From Nocardioides agariphilus (GTDB lineage Bacteria; Actinomycetota; Actinomycetes; Propionibacteriales; Nocardioidaceae): 64,000 bases of DNA. How positions within the stretch are numbered: position 1 is the first letter of the stretch; each line of letters begins with the position of its first letter. Of this stretch, positions 9,263 to 17,146 are shown one piece after another. The position numbers and the translations under genes were made by a program. The stretch covers positions 62,001 to 126,000 of the forward strand of contig NZ_JADKPO010000010.1 of the NCBI RefSeq assembly GCF_015352445.1, given 5' to 3'. The notes beneath the pieces are model-generated. The model was not told the DNA's origin. It was given only the letters and a program-made list of their open reading frames with translations, and did no database searches.

Positions 9263-10258
9263 GTGCCACATACCTTGGGCGACCGCTTCGGTCGCGTCGC
9301 GACGGACCTGCGGGTCTCGCTGACCGACCGATGCAACCTCCGGTGCTCCTACTGCATGCCTGCGGAGGGCCTCGAGTGGCTGCCTGACGAGAGCGTGCTC
9401 ACCGATACCGAGATCGTCCGGCTGATCGACATCGGGGTCCGGCTGCTCGGCATCCGAGAGGTTCGCTTCACCGGTGGCGAGCCTCTCGTGCGCCGCGGCC
9501 TCGTCGACATCGTGGCCGGCACCCGGGCCGTCTCGCCCGACCTCGAGATCTCGATGACCACCAACGCGCTGGGCCTGGCCCGCACCGCTCACGCGCTCAG
9601 GCAGGCCGGACTCGACCGGATCAACGTCAGCCTCGACAGCGTCCGGCCCGAGTCGTTCCACGCCGTGACCCGCCGCGACAGGCTGCACGACGTCGTCGAG
9701 GGTCTGGCGGCCGCCGCCGAGGCGGGCCTGGGCCCGATCAAGATCAACGCCGTGTTGCTGCGCGGGCTCAACGACGCGGAGGGCCCCGAGCTGCTGCGCT
9801 GGTGCCTCGACCACGGCTACGAGCTGCGCTTCATCGAGCAGATGCCCCTCGATGCGCAGCACAGCTGGAGCAGGCTCGAGATGGTCACCGCCGAGGAGAT
9901 CCTCACCAGCCTCGAGAAGGAGTTCGTGCTGTCGCCGGCGGTCGAGCCCCGTGGGAGTGCGCCAGCCGAGCTGTTCCTGGTCGACGGCGGTCCGGCGACC
10001 GTCGGCGTCATCGCCTCGGTGACGCGACCCTTCTGCGGCGACTGCGACCGGGTGCGTCTCACGGCCGACGGGCAGGTGCGCAACTGCTTGTTCGCGCGGG
10101 AGGAGTCCGACCTGCGCGGGGCGCTGCGCGCCGGCGCCACCGACGAGGAGATCGCCGATCGTTGGGTGGCGGCGATGGCGACCAAGCGCGCGGGCCACGG
10201 CATCGACGACCCGACGTTCCTCCAGCCCGACCGGCCCATGTCTGCCATCGGCGGCTGA
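9263..10258 (+). CDS. moaA: GTP 3',8-cyclase MoaA
   Basis: A radical SAM enzyme of 331 residues that converts GTP to 3',8-cyclo-GTP, the first step of molybdopterin synthesis. The radical SAM cluster motif CNLRCSYC gives Cys24, Cys28 and Cys31. The second [4Fe-4S] site is visible as FCGDC (Cys258 and Cys261) and the later RNCLF cysteine (about 275). The protein ends in Gly-Gly, as required in this family. Length and motifs are all normal. No other moa gene is adjacent. The GTG start is fixed by the -10 box six bases upstream. Confidence 0.97.
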   Translation: MPHTLGDRFGRVATDLRVSLTDRCNLRCSYCMPAEGLEWLPDESVLTDTEIVRLIDIGVRLLGIREVRFTGGEPLVRRGLVDIVAGTRAVSPDLEISMTTNALGLARTAHALRQAGLDRINVSLDSVRPESFHAVTRRDRLHDVVEGLAAAAEAGLGPIKINAVLLRGLNDAEGPELLRWCLDHGYELRFIEQMPLDAQHSWSRLEMVTAEEILTSLEKEFVLSPAVEPRGSAPAELFLVDGGPATVGVIASVTRPFCGDCDRVRLTADGQVRNCLFAREESDLRGALRAGATDEEIADRWVAAMATKRAGHGIDDPTFLQPDRPMSAIGG

Positions 10259-10288
10259 CCCCGGTCGCCTCGGACACTGACTCGTCGG

Positions 10289-10504
10289 TCAGGAAGGCCC
10301 GGGGTCGTCGGGTGCCTCAGCGACCGGCACGACCTCGCGCAAGAACTGCCGGGCACCGAGGAAGGACGCCAGCTGCTCGCGGTGCCCGTCGCACGCGAGC
10401 CAGGACTTGCGTCGGTCGGCGGTGTGCAGCTTGGGGTTGTTCCAGACCAGCGCCCAGACGGCGCTTTCCTGGCAGCCCTTCGCGGAGCAGACGGGGGTGC
10501 TCAC
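10289..10504 (-). CDS. Small Cys/His-containing conserved protein
   Basis: A protein of 71 residues beginning MSTPVCSAKGCQESAVWAL. Two cysteines five residues apart (CSAKGC) and a later CDGHREQL suggest a small zinc site of the Cys/Cys/Cys/His kind. It resembles short actinobacterial proteins of unknown function. The GTG start at 10504 has a full AGGAGGT ribosome-binding site eight bases upstream, unlike its neighbours. An intrinsic terminator just upstream separates it from the DUF3099 gene, so it probably has its own promoter. Confidence 0.75.
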   Translation of the reverse strand: MSTPVCSAKGCQESAVWALVWNNPKLHTADRRKSWLACDGHREQLASFLGARQFLREVVPVAEAPDDPGPS

Positions 10505-10532
10505 GCGGTCTGACCTCCTGGCAAGAGAGCAA

Positions 10533-10572
10533 GAAGTGCCGGACAGCCACGGGGGAAGCTGTCCGGCACTTC
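10533..10572 (-). terminator. Intrinsic terminator of the DUF3099 gene
   Basis: GAAGTGCCGGACAGC (10533-10547) and GCTGTCCGGCACTTC (10558-10572) form a perfect 15-bp stem with a 10-base loop. On the minus strand the stem is followed by the T-rich run TTCTTGCTCTCTTG. It lies 30 bases after the DUF3099 stop. It is the best intrinsic terminator in the window. Confidence 0.8.
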
Positions 10573-10602
10573 GGGAGAAGTCTCGCACGCTTTGGCCACT
10601 TG

Positions 10603-10956
10603 TCAAAGGTGGTCCGGACCGGAATCGGCGGCCGATCCCGGCCCTTCTGGGAGCTCGCGCGCAGTCGATGCGCCGTGGACCAGCCCGATCTCCTCGGATT
10701 TCGAAGCGCCGGCGTTGGCCATCACCACGGCGATGTAGGGCAGCACCAATGCGGCGACGATGAGGAGCACGCGCAGCCAGGTGATCGTCACGACGATGGC
10801 GGCCACGAAGCACACCGTGCGAATGCCCATCGCGAGGAGGTAGCGCTTCTGTCGGGCTGCGATGTCCTCCGCACGGCTCGCGCCGACCGTGGTGATGCGA
10901 ACTGCCTCACCGGTGTGGTGCCGAGCCACGGGATGCCGGCCTGGGTGCCGGGCCAT
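10603..10956 (-). CDS. DUF3099 family membrane protein
   Basis: A protein of 117 residues with the DUF3099 signature: RITTVGASRAEDIAARQKRY, then two membrane helices (about residues 43-60 and 62-80) with LLAMGIRTVCF and ALVLPYIAVVMAN. The family is actinobacterial and of unknown function. The ATG at 10956 follows TACAGT by six bases; the GGAGGA between them is too close to the start codon to act as a good Shine-Dalgarno. Transcription should stop at the hairpin at 10533-10572. Confidence 0.85.
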   Translation of the reverse strand: MARHPGRHPVARHHTGEAVRITTVGASRAEDIAARQKRYLLAMGIRTVCFVAAIVVTITWLRVLLIVAALVLPYIAVVMANAGASKSEEIGLVHGASTARELPEGPGSAADSGPDHL

Positions 10957-10962
10957 TCCTCC

Positions 10963-10968
10963 ACTGTA
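10963..10968 (-). promoter_or_regulatory. -10 box, DUF3099 gene (leaderless)
   Basis: TACAGT on the minus strand, six bases before ATG 10956. Confidence 0.5.
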
Positions 10969-11029
10969 CGTCGGTAGCCTGGGCGCTCCACGCCTGGCCC
11001 GAGCGGCCGGGCCTGCCCCGGGAGGTCCC

Positions 11030-11242
11030 TTGTCCAACCGCACCTACCGCGTGACCGAGATCGTCGGCACCTCACCCGATGGGATCGACCAGGCGGTGCG
11101 CAACGCCATCGAGCGGGCCGCACGCACCCTGAGGCATGTCGACTGGTTCGAGGTGACCCAGGTGCGTGGCCAGGTCAAGGACGGCGCGGTCGAGCACTTC
11201 CAGGTCGGCATGAAGGTCGGCTTCCGGCTCGAGGACGACTGA
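11030..11242 (+). CDS. Dodecin family flavoprotein
   Basis: A protein of 70 residues that matches dodecin in length and sequence: RTYRVTEIVGTSPDGIDQAV, a central helix, VDWFEVTQVRG with the flavin-stacking Trp, and an FQVGMKVGFRLED end. Dodecins form hollow dodecamers that bind riboflavin, FMN or CoA and serve as flavin buffers. The TTG start at 11030 is used because GGAGGT lies four to five bases upstream and homology begins there. It sits 16 bases before the fabG start, but fabG has its own -10 box. Confidence 0.92.
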   Translation: MSNRTYRVTEIVGTSPDGIDQAVRNAIERAARTLRHVDWFEVTQVRGQVKDGAVEHFQVGMKVGFRLEDD

Positions 11243-11245
11243 CGC

Positions 11246-11251
11246 TAGCGT
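11246..11251 (+). promoter_or_regulatory. -10 box, fabG (leaderless)
   Basis: TAGCGT, seven bases before GTG 11259. Confidence 0.5.
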
Positions 11252-11258
11252 CAGGCGC

Positions 11259-11984
11259 GTGAGCGACCCAGAGGAGACGTCCGGACGTTCGGTCCTCGTC
11301 ACCGGCGGAAACCGGGGCATCGGCCGGGCCATCGCCGAGGCGTTTGTGGCCCTCGGCGACCGGGTCGCCGTGACGACCCGCAGTGGGGGAGCTCCCGACG
11401 GCTGTCTCGACGTACGTTGCGACATCACCGACCCCGAGGCCGTCGAGGCGGCGTTCGCGGAGGTGGAGGCGGCCCATGGTCCCGTCGAGGTGCTCGTCGC
11501 CAACGCCGGGATCACCGCCGACACGCTGCTGGTCCGGATGTCGGAGGACGACTGGTCCTCGGTGATCGACACGAACCTGACCGGTTCCTACCGACTGGCC
11601 AAGCGTGCGGTGTCGAAGATGATGCGCGCCCGGCGCGGGCGGATCGTCTTCATCTCCTCGGTCGTGGGCCTGCTCGGCTCGGGGGGCCAGGTCAACTACG
11701 CGGCATCCAAGGCCGGCCTGGTCGGGATGGCACGCTCGATCGCCCGCGAGTACGGCGGCCGCGGTATCACCGCCAACGTCGTCGCCCCGGGCTTCGTGGA
11801 GACGGACATGACCGATGCGCTGAGCGAGGAGCTCAAGGCGCAGTACAAGGCGCAGGTCCCGCTGGGTCGTTACGGCTCGACCGACGAGATCGCTGCGACG
11901 GTCACCTGGCTGGCGTCAGACGGCGCGGCCTACATCACCGGGGCAGTGATCCCGGTCGACGGTGGACTCGGAATGGGGCACTGA
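11259..11984 (+). CDS. fabG: 3-oxoacyl-ACP reductase FabG
   Basis: An SDR of 241 residues that reduces 3-oxoacyl-ACP in type II fatty acid synthesis. It has the cofactor loop TGGNRGIG (about residues 15-22), NAGIT (about 84-88), the catalytic Ser in SSVVG (about 133-137), and NYAASKAG (about 146-153) with Tyr and Lys in register. It ends in PVDGGLGMGH. The gene lies three bases before fabI, the same fabG-fabI order as mabA-inhA in mycobacteria, so the two should be one transcript. Confidence 0.95.
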   Translation: MSDPEETSGRSVLVTGGNRGIGRAIAEAFVALGDRVAVTTRSGGAPDGCLDVRCDITDPEAVEAAFAEVEAAHGPVEVLVANAGITADTLLVRMSEDDWSSVIDTNLTGSYRLAKRAVSKMMRARRGRIVFISSVVGLLGSGGQVNYAASKAGLVGMARSIAREYGGRGITANVVAPGFVETDMTDALSEELKAQYKAQVPLGRYGSTDEIAATVTWLASDGAAYITGAVIPVDGGLGMGH

Positions 11985-11987
11985 ACC

Positions 11988-12758
11988 ATGGGCATTCTCG
12001 AAGGCAAGCGGATCCTCGTCACGGGCGTCACGATGGACAGCTCGATCGGGTTCTCGGTCGCACGCGTCGCGCAGGAGGAGGGCGCGACGGTGCTGATCTC
12101 CAACTTCGGCCGAGCACTCGGGATCACCAAGCGGATCGCCAAGAGGCTGCCGAGCGAGCCCCCGGTGCTCGAGCTCGACGTCACCGACGACGAGCATCTG
12201 GCCGGCCTCGCCGACGCCGTGCGCGAGCACGTCGACGGCCTCGACGGCGTCGTCCACTCGATCGCCTACGGCAACCCCGAGACGATCTTGGGCGGCAAGT
12301 TCCTCGACGGACCCTGGCCCGACGTCGCCCAGGCGGTGCAGGTCTCGGCGTACTCGTTGAAGTCGCTGGCCACCGCGTGCCGTCCGCTGATGTCGAGCGG
12401 GTCCTCGATCGTGGGGCTGACCTTCGACGCGACGATCGCGTGGCCGGCCTACGACTGGATGGGCGTGGCCAAGGCGGCGCTGGAGTCGACCAACCGCTAC
12501 CTGGCCCGCGACCTCGGCCCCGAGGGGATCCGCGCGAACCTTGTGTCGGCCGGCCCCATCAAGAGCCTGGCCGCCAAGGCCATCCCCGGCTTCGAGAACC
12601 TCGAGTCGATGTGGAAGGAGCGCGCGCCACTGGGGTGGGACGAGACGGACCAGACACCCACCGCCCGGGCGGTCGTGGCCCTGCTCTCCGACTTCTTCCC
12701 CGCCACGACGGGCGAGATCGTGCACGTGGACGGCGGCTTCCACGCGATGGGTGCCTGA
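11988..12758 (+). CDS. fabI: Enoyl-ACP reductase FabI (InhA-like)
   Basis: A protein of 256 residues of the FabI/InhA class, which reduces trans-2-enoyl-ACP with NADH. It starts MGILEGKRILVTGVTMDSSI, with the divergent SDR cofactor loop typical of FabI. The YxxxxxxK catalytic pair appears as YDWMGVAK (about residues 158-165), followed by SAGPIKSLAAKAIPGF, the flexible substrate loop. It is directly downstream of fabG and completes the two reduction steps of the elongation cycle. Confidence 0.95.
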   Translation: MGILEGKRILVTGVTMDSSIGFSVARVAQEEGATVLISNFGRALGITKRIAKRLPSEPPVLELDVTDDEHLAGLADAVREHVDGLDGVVHSIAYGNPETILGGKFLDGPWPDVAQAVQVSAYSLKSLATACRPLMSSGSSIVGLTFDATIAWPAYDWMGVAKAALESTNRYLARDLGPEGIRANLVSAGPIKSLAAKAIPGFENLESMWKERAPLGWDETDQTPTARAVVALLSDFFPATTGEIVHVDGGFHAMGA

Positions 12759-12795
12759 GGTCCGTTCGGCCTCGCCGCCCGTCCGGAGGCTCCGC

Positions 12796-12801
12796 TAGCG
12801 T
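12796..12801 (+). promoter_or_regulatory. -10 box, Mur-ligase-like gene (leaderless)
   Basis: TAGCGT, seven bases before GTG 12809; same hexamer and spacing as fabG. Confidence 0.5.
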
Positions 12802-12808
12802 GCCGGGC

Positions 12809-14509
12809 GTGACGTCCCTCGTCGAGCTGCGGGTCCTCGAAGGGCCCAACCTGTACTTCCCGCGAGCGGCGATCAAGCTGACCCTCGACATCTCGGGCCT
12901 GGCCGACGTGCCGACCGACAAGGCGAGACGGTTCGCCGCTCGGATCGGGCTGCGCAACGCTCGGCCGGGGGAGCCGGGCAGCGGATTCCGCCAGCGGTTC
13001 GCTGCCCGTGCCGTGTCCCGGCTGGTGCGTTCGGTGGCTCATGAGTCGGGGACCAGCCGGCTCGCCGTACGCGTGCGGACAACGAGCGACCCGCACCAGC
13101 TCGTCGTCGCCTACCCCTGGCGTCACCGCGAGCGGGCCCAGGAGATGGGGCGGGCGGTGGCGGAGGTCCTCGACGAGCTTCCCGGCGCCGAGGTGGACGA
13201 GGTCGTCGGGCGAGCGGCCCAGCGGGTGGCCGACAGCCCCGACGGCTCGGGCCCGACGACGATCACCCCCAAGATCCCCGTCGTCGCGGTCACCGGCACC
13301 AACGGCAAGACCACGACGAGCCGGATGATCGCGCACATCGCGCGCACGTGGGGCAAGCACGTGGGCTGGTCCAACACTGACGGCATCTACATCGACGGCG
13401 TGCAGGTCGAGGCCGGCGACTACTCCGGTCCGAGCGGCGCCGGGCGGGTGCTGGCCCATCCCGGCATCGAGCTCGCCGTCACCGAGACGGCGCGGGGCGG
13501 GATCCTGCTCAAGGGCATCGGCCTGACCCGCAACGACGTCTCGGTCGTCACCAACGTCAGCGCCGACCACCTCGGGCTGCAGGGGATCGACACCCTCGAC
13601 CAGCTCGCGGAGGTCAAGGCGGTCGTGCCCCACATCACCCGCAAGAGCGGCTGGGCCGTGCTCAACGCCGACGACCCGCGGGTCTTCGCGATGCGCCAGG
13701 TGATCCGCGCCCGCCCGTGGGTGTTCTCCCGTGACCCCGACTCACCGGCCGTCCGAGAGATCCTCAATCATGGCGGCCGGGCCACCAGCGTCATCGACGG
13801 CTGGGTCTCGGTGCTCACCCCGCATTCCGACGCACTGCCGGTCGTCGAGCTGGTCGACGTACCGATGACACTCGCGGGGCTCTCGCGGTTCAACGTCGAG
13901 AACACGCTCGCCGCGACGTCCGCGGCCCTGGCCATCGGCATCCCGGTCGAGGCGGTGGTGGAGGGGCTGAGGACGTTCAGGCCGGATGCCGAGCACAACC
14001 CGGGCCGGATGAACTTCTTCTCCGTGAACAACCCCGCCGGCACGTTCTCCGTGGTGATGGACCTGGCCCACAACGAGGCTGGGCTCGAGGCGATGTTCGA
14101 GATCATGAACGGCGTACGTCGGCCCGGTGCGCGCATCCTGCTCGGCCTGGGTGCCGTGGGAGACCGGCAGGACGAGCTGCTCGAGCGGCTCGGCGAGATC
14201 GCGGGCATGGGCGCCGACGTCGTGGCCATCGGCCACAAGCAGAAGTACCTGCGGGGCCGCGACCAGCAGGAGATGGACGGCCTGTTCCGGGCTGGCCTGG
14301 AGCGGGTGGGCATGACCGACGTGGCGTCCTACGACACCGAGGTCGAGTCGCTGGCGGCACTGGTCGAGCAGGCACGGTCCGGCGACGTCGTCGGCCTGAT
14401 GTGTCACGCCGAGCGTCAGGAGGCCTACGACTGGATCGCCGCCCGAGGTGGCACGGCCGACGACCCGGCGACACTGGCTGCCAAAGTTCGGGCGGCGCGC
14501 GGCGACTGA
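12809..14509 (+). CDS. Mur ligase protein, cyanophycin-synthetase-like without ATP-grasp
   Basis: A protein of 566 residues. The N-terminal ~155 residues begin VELRVLEGPNLYFPRAAI, recalling the N-terminal domain of cyanophycin synthetase. They lead directly into a Mur-ligase domain with the P-loop VVAVTGTNGKTTTSRM (about residues 160-175), ETARGGILLKGIGL (about 228-241), SADHLGLQGIDTLDQLAEVK, and a C-terminal domain with DLAHNEAGLEAMFEIMNG. The same Mur motifs occur in the CphA encoded at 17143-19914, but the central ATP-grasp domain is absent. It should ligate an amino acid or amine to an activated carboxylate; the substrate is unknown. Being near a complete cph operon suggests a related peptide polymer or dipeptide. 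Confidence 0.8.
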   Translation: MTSLVELRVLEGPNLYFPRAAIKLTLDISGLADVPTDKARRFAARIGLRNARPGEPGSGFRQRFAARAVSRLVRSVAHESGTSRLAVRVRTTSDPHQLVVAYPWRHRERAQEMGRAVAEVLDELPGAEVDEVVGRAAQRVADSPDGSGPTTITPKIPVVAVTGTNGKTTTSRMIAHIARTWGKHVGWSNTDGIYIDGVQVEAGDYSGPSGAGRVLAHPGIELAVTETARGGILLKGIGLTRNDVSVVTNVSADHLGLQGIDTLDQLAEVKAVVPHITRKSGWAVLNADDPRVFAMRQVIRARPWVFSRDPDSPAVREILNHGGRATSVIDGWVSVLTPHSDALPVVELVDVPMTLAGLSRFNVENTLAATSAALAIGIPVEAVVEGLRTFRPDAEHNPGRMNFFSVNNPAGTFSVVMDLAHNEAGLEAMFEIMNGVRRPGARILLGLGAVGDRQDELLERLGEIAGMGADVVAIGHKQKYLRGRDQQEMDGLFRAGLERVGMTDVASYDTEVESLAALVEQARSGDVVGLMCHAERQEAYDWIAARGGTADDPATLAAKVRAARGD

Positions 14510-14534
14510 TCCCGGGAGAGACACACTGGAGCCC

Positions 14535-15026
14535 ATGACCGACCTGCTCGAGCTCAGCACCGGCTACCCCGAGACCACGTTGGCCCAAGGCGAGGTCCTC
14601 GTCGAGGAGGGTGCGGCGCCGGGACCCATCTTCGTGCTGGTGTCGGGCGAGCTCCAGATCGAGCACGACGGCGTCCCCTTCGCCCGGGTCGACTCGCCTG
14701 GGGCGGTCTTCGGCGAGATGTCAGCGGTTCTCCAGCGACCTGCGACGGCGACCGTGCGCGCCATCGGTGAGGTCACCGTGCGGCGGATAGCCGACCCTCT
14801 CACCTTCCTCACCCAGCAGTCAGGTGCGGCGCTGGCCGTGCTGCGCACGACGGCCTCGAGGCTGGACGGCCTGACGCAGTACCTGGTCGACGTGAAGCAG
14901 CAGTTCGCCGATGCCGGCGGTCACCTGGCCATGGTCGACGCGATCCTCGACCAGCTGGTGCACCACCAGGGGCCCAAGCCACAGACGGGCTCGGCTCGCG
15001 ACCCCGAGGGCGACCACACCCACTGA
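14535..15026 (+). CDS. Cyclic-nucleotide-binding (CRP-like) domain protein
   Basis: A protein of 163 residues with one cNMP-binding beta-barrel: LAQGEVLVEEGAAPGPIFVL (about residues 15-34), then PGAVFGEMSAVLQRPATATV (about 55-74), which includes the phosphate-binding-cassette-like FGE and RPATATV. No helix-turn-helix follows, only a helical tail, so it is a stand-alone sensor rather than a transcription factor. CACACT lies seven bases before the ATG, a weak fit to the leaderless pattern. The last 207 bases overlap the convergent phosphoesterase gene. Confidence 0.82.
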   Translation: MTDLLELSTGYPETTLAQGEVLVEEGAAPGPIFVLVSGELQIEHDGVPFARVDSPGAVFGEMSAVLQRPATATVRAIGEVTVRRIADPLTFLTQQSGAALAVLRTTASRLDGLTQYLVDVKQQFADAGGHLAMVDAILDQLVHHQGPKPQTGSARDPEGDHTH

Positions 15027-15764
15027 CCCGGCCGGGGCGCAGCCTGAGGCGAGGACCAGGCTGTCGCGGTCGGTGATGCCGAACCAGTCGGCCGTGCCGG
15101 CGTCGGTGTCGAGGGTGATGTGAGCCGGCGTGTTGCCGATCATCTTGCCGGGGTTGAAGACCCAGGTCCTCCCGATCTGCGCGTTCCAGGAGCCGTCCGT
15201 CGCCCAGGGAGACTGGTGGATGTGCCCGCACATCACGTAGTCGGGCTGGTGCTGCCCGATCCACTCGGCAAGCTCGTGGTCGGGGAACGTACGTCGGCCG
15301 TCGTGGCAGAGCGGGGTGCCGGCGGGAGGTGCGTGGTAGATCCAGACCCAGTGGGCCGGGCGTGTGCGGGCCGCCTCGGCCAGCTGGACGCCGACCTCGT
15401 CGCGGGTGATCGGGCCGTCCCACCAGGGGCACACCGTGAACCTGGTGTCGCCGACGTCGACCGAGGCGCCGTCGACGTGGAGGTCGCCGTGACCGATGCG
15501 GCGCAGCCACGTGGCCATCTGCTCGCCGTGCCAGCCGGGGCCGTCGAGGTCGTGGTTGCCCGAGGCCACCAGCAAGGTCGTGTGCTCCGCGATCCGCCGC
15601 AGGTACTTGGCGATCACGACGGTCTGCACGTCGTGGGGCACCGGGCTGACCACGTCGGCGAGGTCGCCCGCGATCACGACCACGTCGGCCCGGGCTGCGT
15701 TGTCCACGAGCCAGTCGAAGTGGGGCAGCCGGTAGTGGAGGTCCGACACGACCAGGATGCGCAT
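14820..15764 (-). CDS. Calcineurin-like metallophosphoesterase
   Basis: A protein of 314 residues. The metal-binding motifs are clear: SDLH near the start (residues 7-10), GDLAD (about 33-37), SGNHDLDG (about 67-74), and CGHIHQSPW (about 179-187), with the Asp, Asn and His ligands of the two-metal centre. The phosphatase fold ends near residue 240. The remaining ~70 residues are encoded antisense to the cNMP-binding gene and look random, so the natural end may carry an unstructured tail. The ATG at 15764 has GGGAGGAT about seven bases upstream. The family hydrolyses phosphodiesters; the substrate is unknown. Confidence 0.85.
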   Translation of the reverse strand: MRILVVSDLHYRLPHFDWLVDNAARADVVVIAGDLADVVSPVPHDVQTVVIAKYLRRIAEHTTLLVASGNHDLDGPGWHGEQMATWLRRIGHGDLHVDGASVDVGDTRFTVCPWWDGPITRDEVGVQLAEAARTRPAHWVWIYHAPPAGTPLCHDGRRTFPDHELAEWIGQHQPDYVMCGHIHQSPWATDGSWNAQIGRTWVFNPGKMIGNTPAHITLDTDAGTADWFGITDRDSLVLASGCAPAGSVGVVALGVASRARLWLGPLVVHQLVEDRVDHGQVTAGIGELLLHVDQVLRQAVQPRGRRAQHGQRRT

Positions 15765-15805
15765 GCGCCGATCCTCCCTCACGCGTCGCGCGGGTAGGAC
15801 GGGTT

Positions 15806-17146
15806 TCATACCCGGGGAGCCACTCGTCCTGAGGAGAACAGCTGAGGACGTCCGTCGGGCAGGGTCGCGAAGGCGATCCGCCACCAGGCCTCGGTCGGGG
15901 CAGGACGCCCGGCGAACCGGTCGCCGGACGCGTCGGTCGGCAGCATGGTCACCGTCTCGACCTCGTCGAGGCCGCCGATCCCGAAGTGCGGCCGGATGGT
16001 GACCCGCAGCCCGGCGCCCTGCTCGGCGTCACCCCGCTCGGCGTCCTGCTCGACGTCGAAGTCGACACCTCGCCGCGAGTAGCGACCTACGTGCCGCTCC
16101 AGGCCACTCACCTCGATGGCGGGGTCCGGGACCGGCAGGTCTGGCGCCGTGACGCCGGCCAGCTCGGCAAGGACCTCGGGGAGCAGCCGCTCGGCCAGGG
16201 CCTCGCCGTTGTCGGAGTTGGTCAGCAGGCAGAGGGCGAAGCCGCGGTCCGGGAGCAGCCGCAGCTTGGCGATCTGGCCGACCGTGCCGCCGTCGTGAGC
16301 CAACACGCGCTCGCCGTTCCAGGATGCGACGCGCCACGAGAGCCCGATCCCACCGAGCTGCTCGGGGATCGGCAGCTGCTGCTCCCACATCTGGAGGACG
16401 GCGGTCTCGCTGAGCAGGCCGGCACCACGGTCGAGGTGCAGACGGGCATAGGCCAGCAGGTCGGCGGCCGAGCAGGTGATCAGGCCGGCGGGGCCGATCG
16501 CCCTCGGGAGGGTCCAGGTGCTGTGCGGCACGACGTCTGGCGGTCCGTGGTGCCCGATCGCAGCGGATCGGAGGATCGCTTCCTCCGGGAGGGTCACGGT
16601 GTTGGTCAGGCCGAGCGGCCTCACCAGCCGCTCGCGCAGGGACTCCTCCCACGTGCGTCCGTCGAGCACCTCGATGATCCGGCCGAGCAGCACGAAGCCG
16701 CTGTTGCAGTAGGAGTAGGCCGCACCCGGCTCGAAGGTCCGCTCCACGTCGGCCAGCAGCTCGACGTAGCGCTCCACGGCGTCGTCGCCGCGCCCGGTGT
16801 CGTCGAACACGTCGCCGTCCAGCCCACTGCTGTGGGTGAGCAGGTGCCGGATCGTGATGCGGTCCGAGGCGTCGTCCCTCCCGGTGCGCACACCAGGAAG
16901 CAGGTCCGCGACCGGCGCGTCGTAGGACAGCCACCCCTCTTCCACGAGCTGGGCCACCATCGTGGCGGTCCAGGTCTTGGTGATCGACCCGATCTGGAAG
17001 ACGCTGTCGGCCGACGTCGGCTGGCCGGTGCGCGTGCTGACCACGCCGTACGGCGTGATGGTCGCTTCGCTGCCGTCCCAGACGCCGAGCACGGCGCCGG
17101 GGACCGACGCTTCCTGCGCGAGCTCCCCGAGGCGCTGCTCGATCAC
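15806..17146 (-). CDS. Serine hydrolase, class-C beta-lactamase family (S12)
   Basis: A protein of 446 residues without a signal peptide. The penicillin-binding-fold motifs are all present: SITK (about residues 52-55, nucleophilic Ser and Lys), YSYCNSG (about 143-149, the YxN motif) and HDGGTVG (about 283-289, the third motif as HxG). A C-terminal lipocalin-like domain follows (about 350-446). S12 enzymes are D-aminopeptidases, esterases or beta-lactamases. The GTG start overlaps the cphA stop as GTGA, so translation is coupled to cyanophycin synthetase. Its cytoplasmic look and linkage suggest action on cyanophycin or its beta-Asp-Arg dipeptides, which is inference. Confidence 0.88.
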   Translation of the reverse strand: MIEQRLGELAQEASVPGAVLGVWDGSEATITPYGVVSTRTGQPTSADSVFQIGSITKTWTATMVAQLVEEGWLSYDAPVADLLPGVRTGRDDASDRITIRHLLTHSSGLDGDVFDDTGRGDDAVERYVELLADVERTFEPGAAYSYCNSGFVLLGRIIEVLDGRTWEESLRERLVRPLGLTNTVTLPEEAILRSAAIGHHGPPDVVPHSTWTLPRAIGPAGLITCSAADLLAYARLHLDRGAGLLSETAVLQMWEQQLPIPEQLGGIGLSWRVASWNGERVLAHDGGTVGQIAKLRLLPDRGFALCLLTNSDNGEALAERLLPEVLAELAGVTAPDLPVPDPAIEVSGLERHVGRYSRRGVDFDVEQDAERGDAEQGAGLRVTIRPHFGIGGLDEVETVTMLPTDASGDRFAGRPAPTEAWWRIAFATLPDGRPQLFSSGRVAPRV

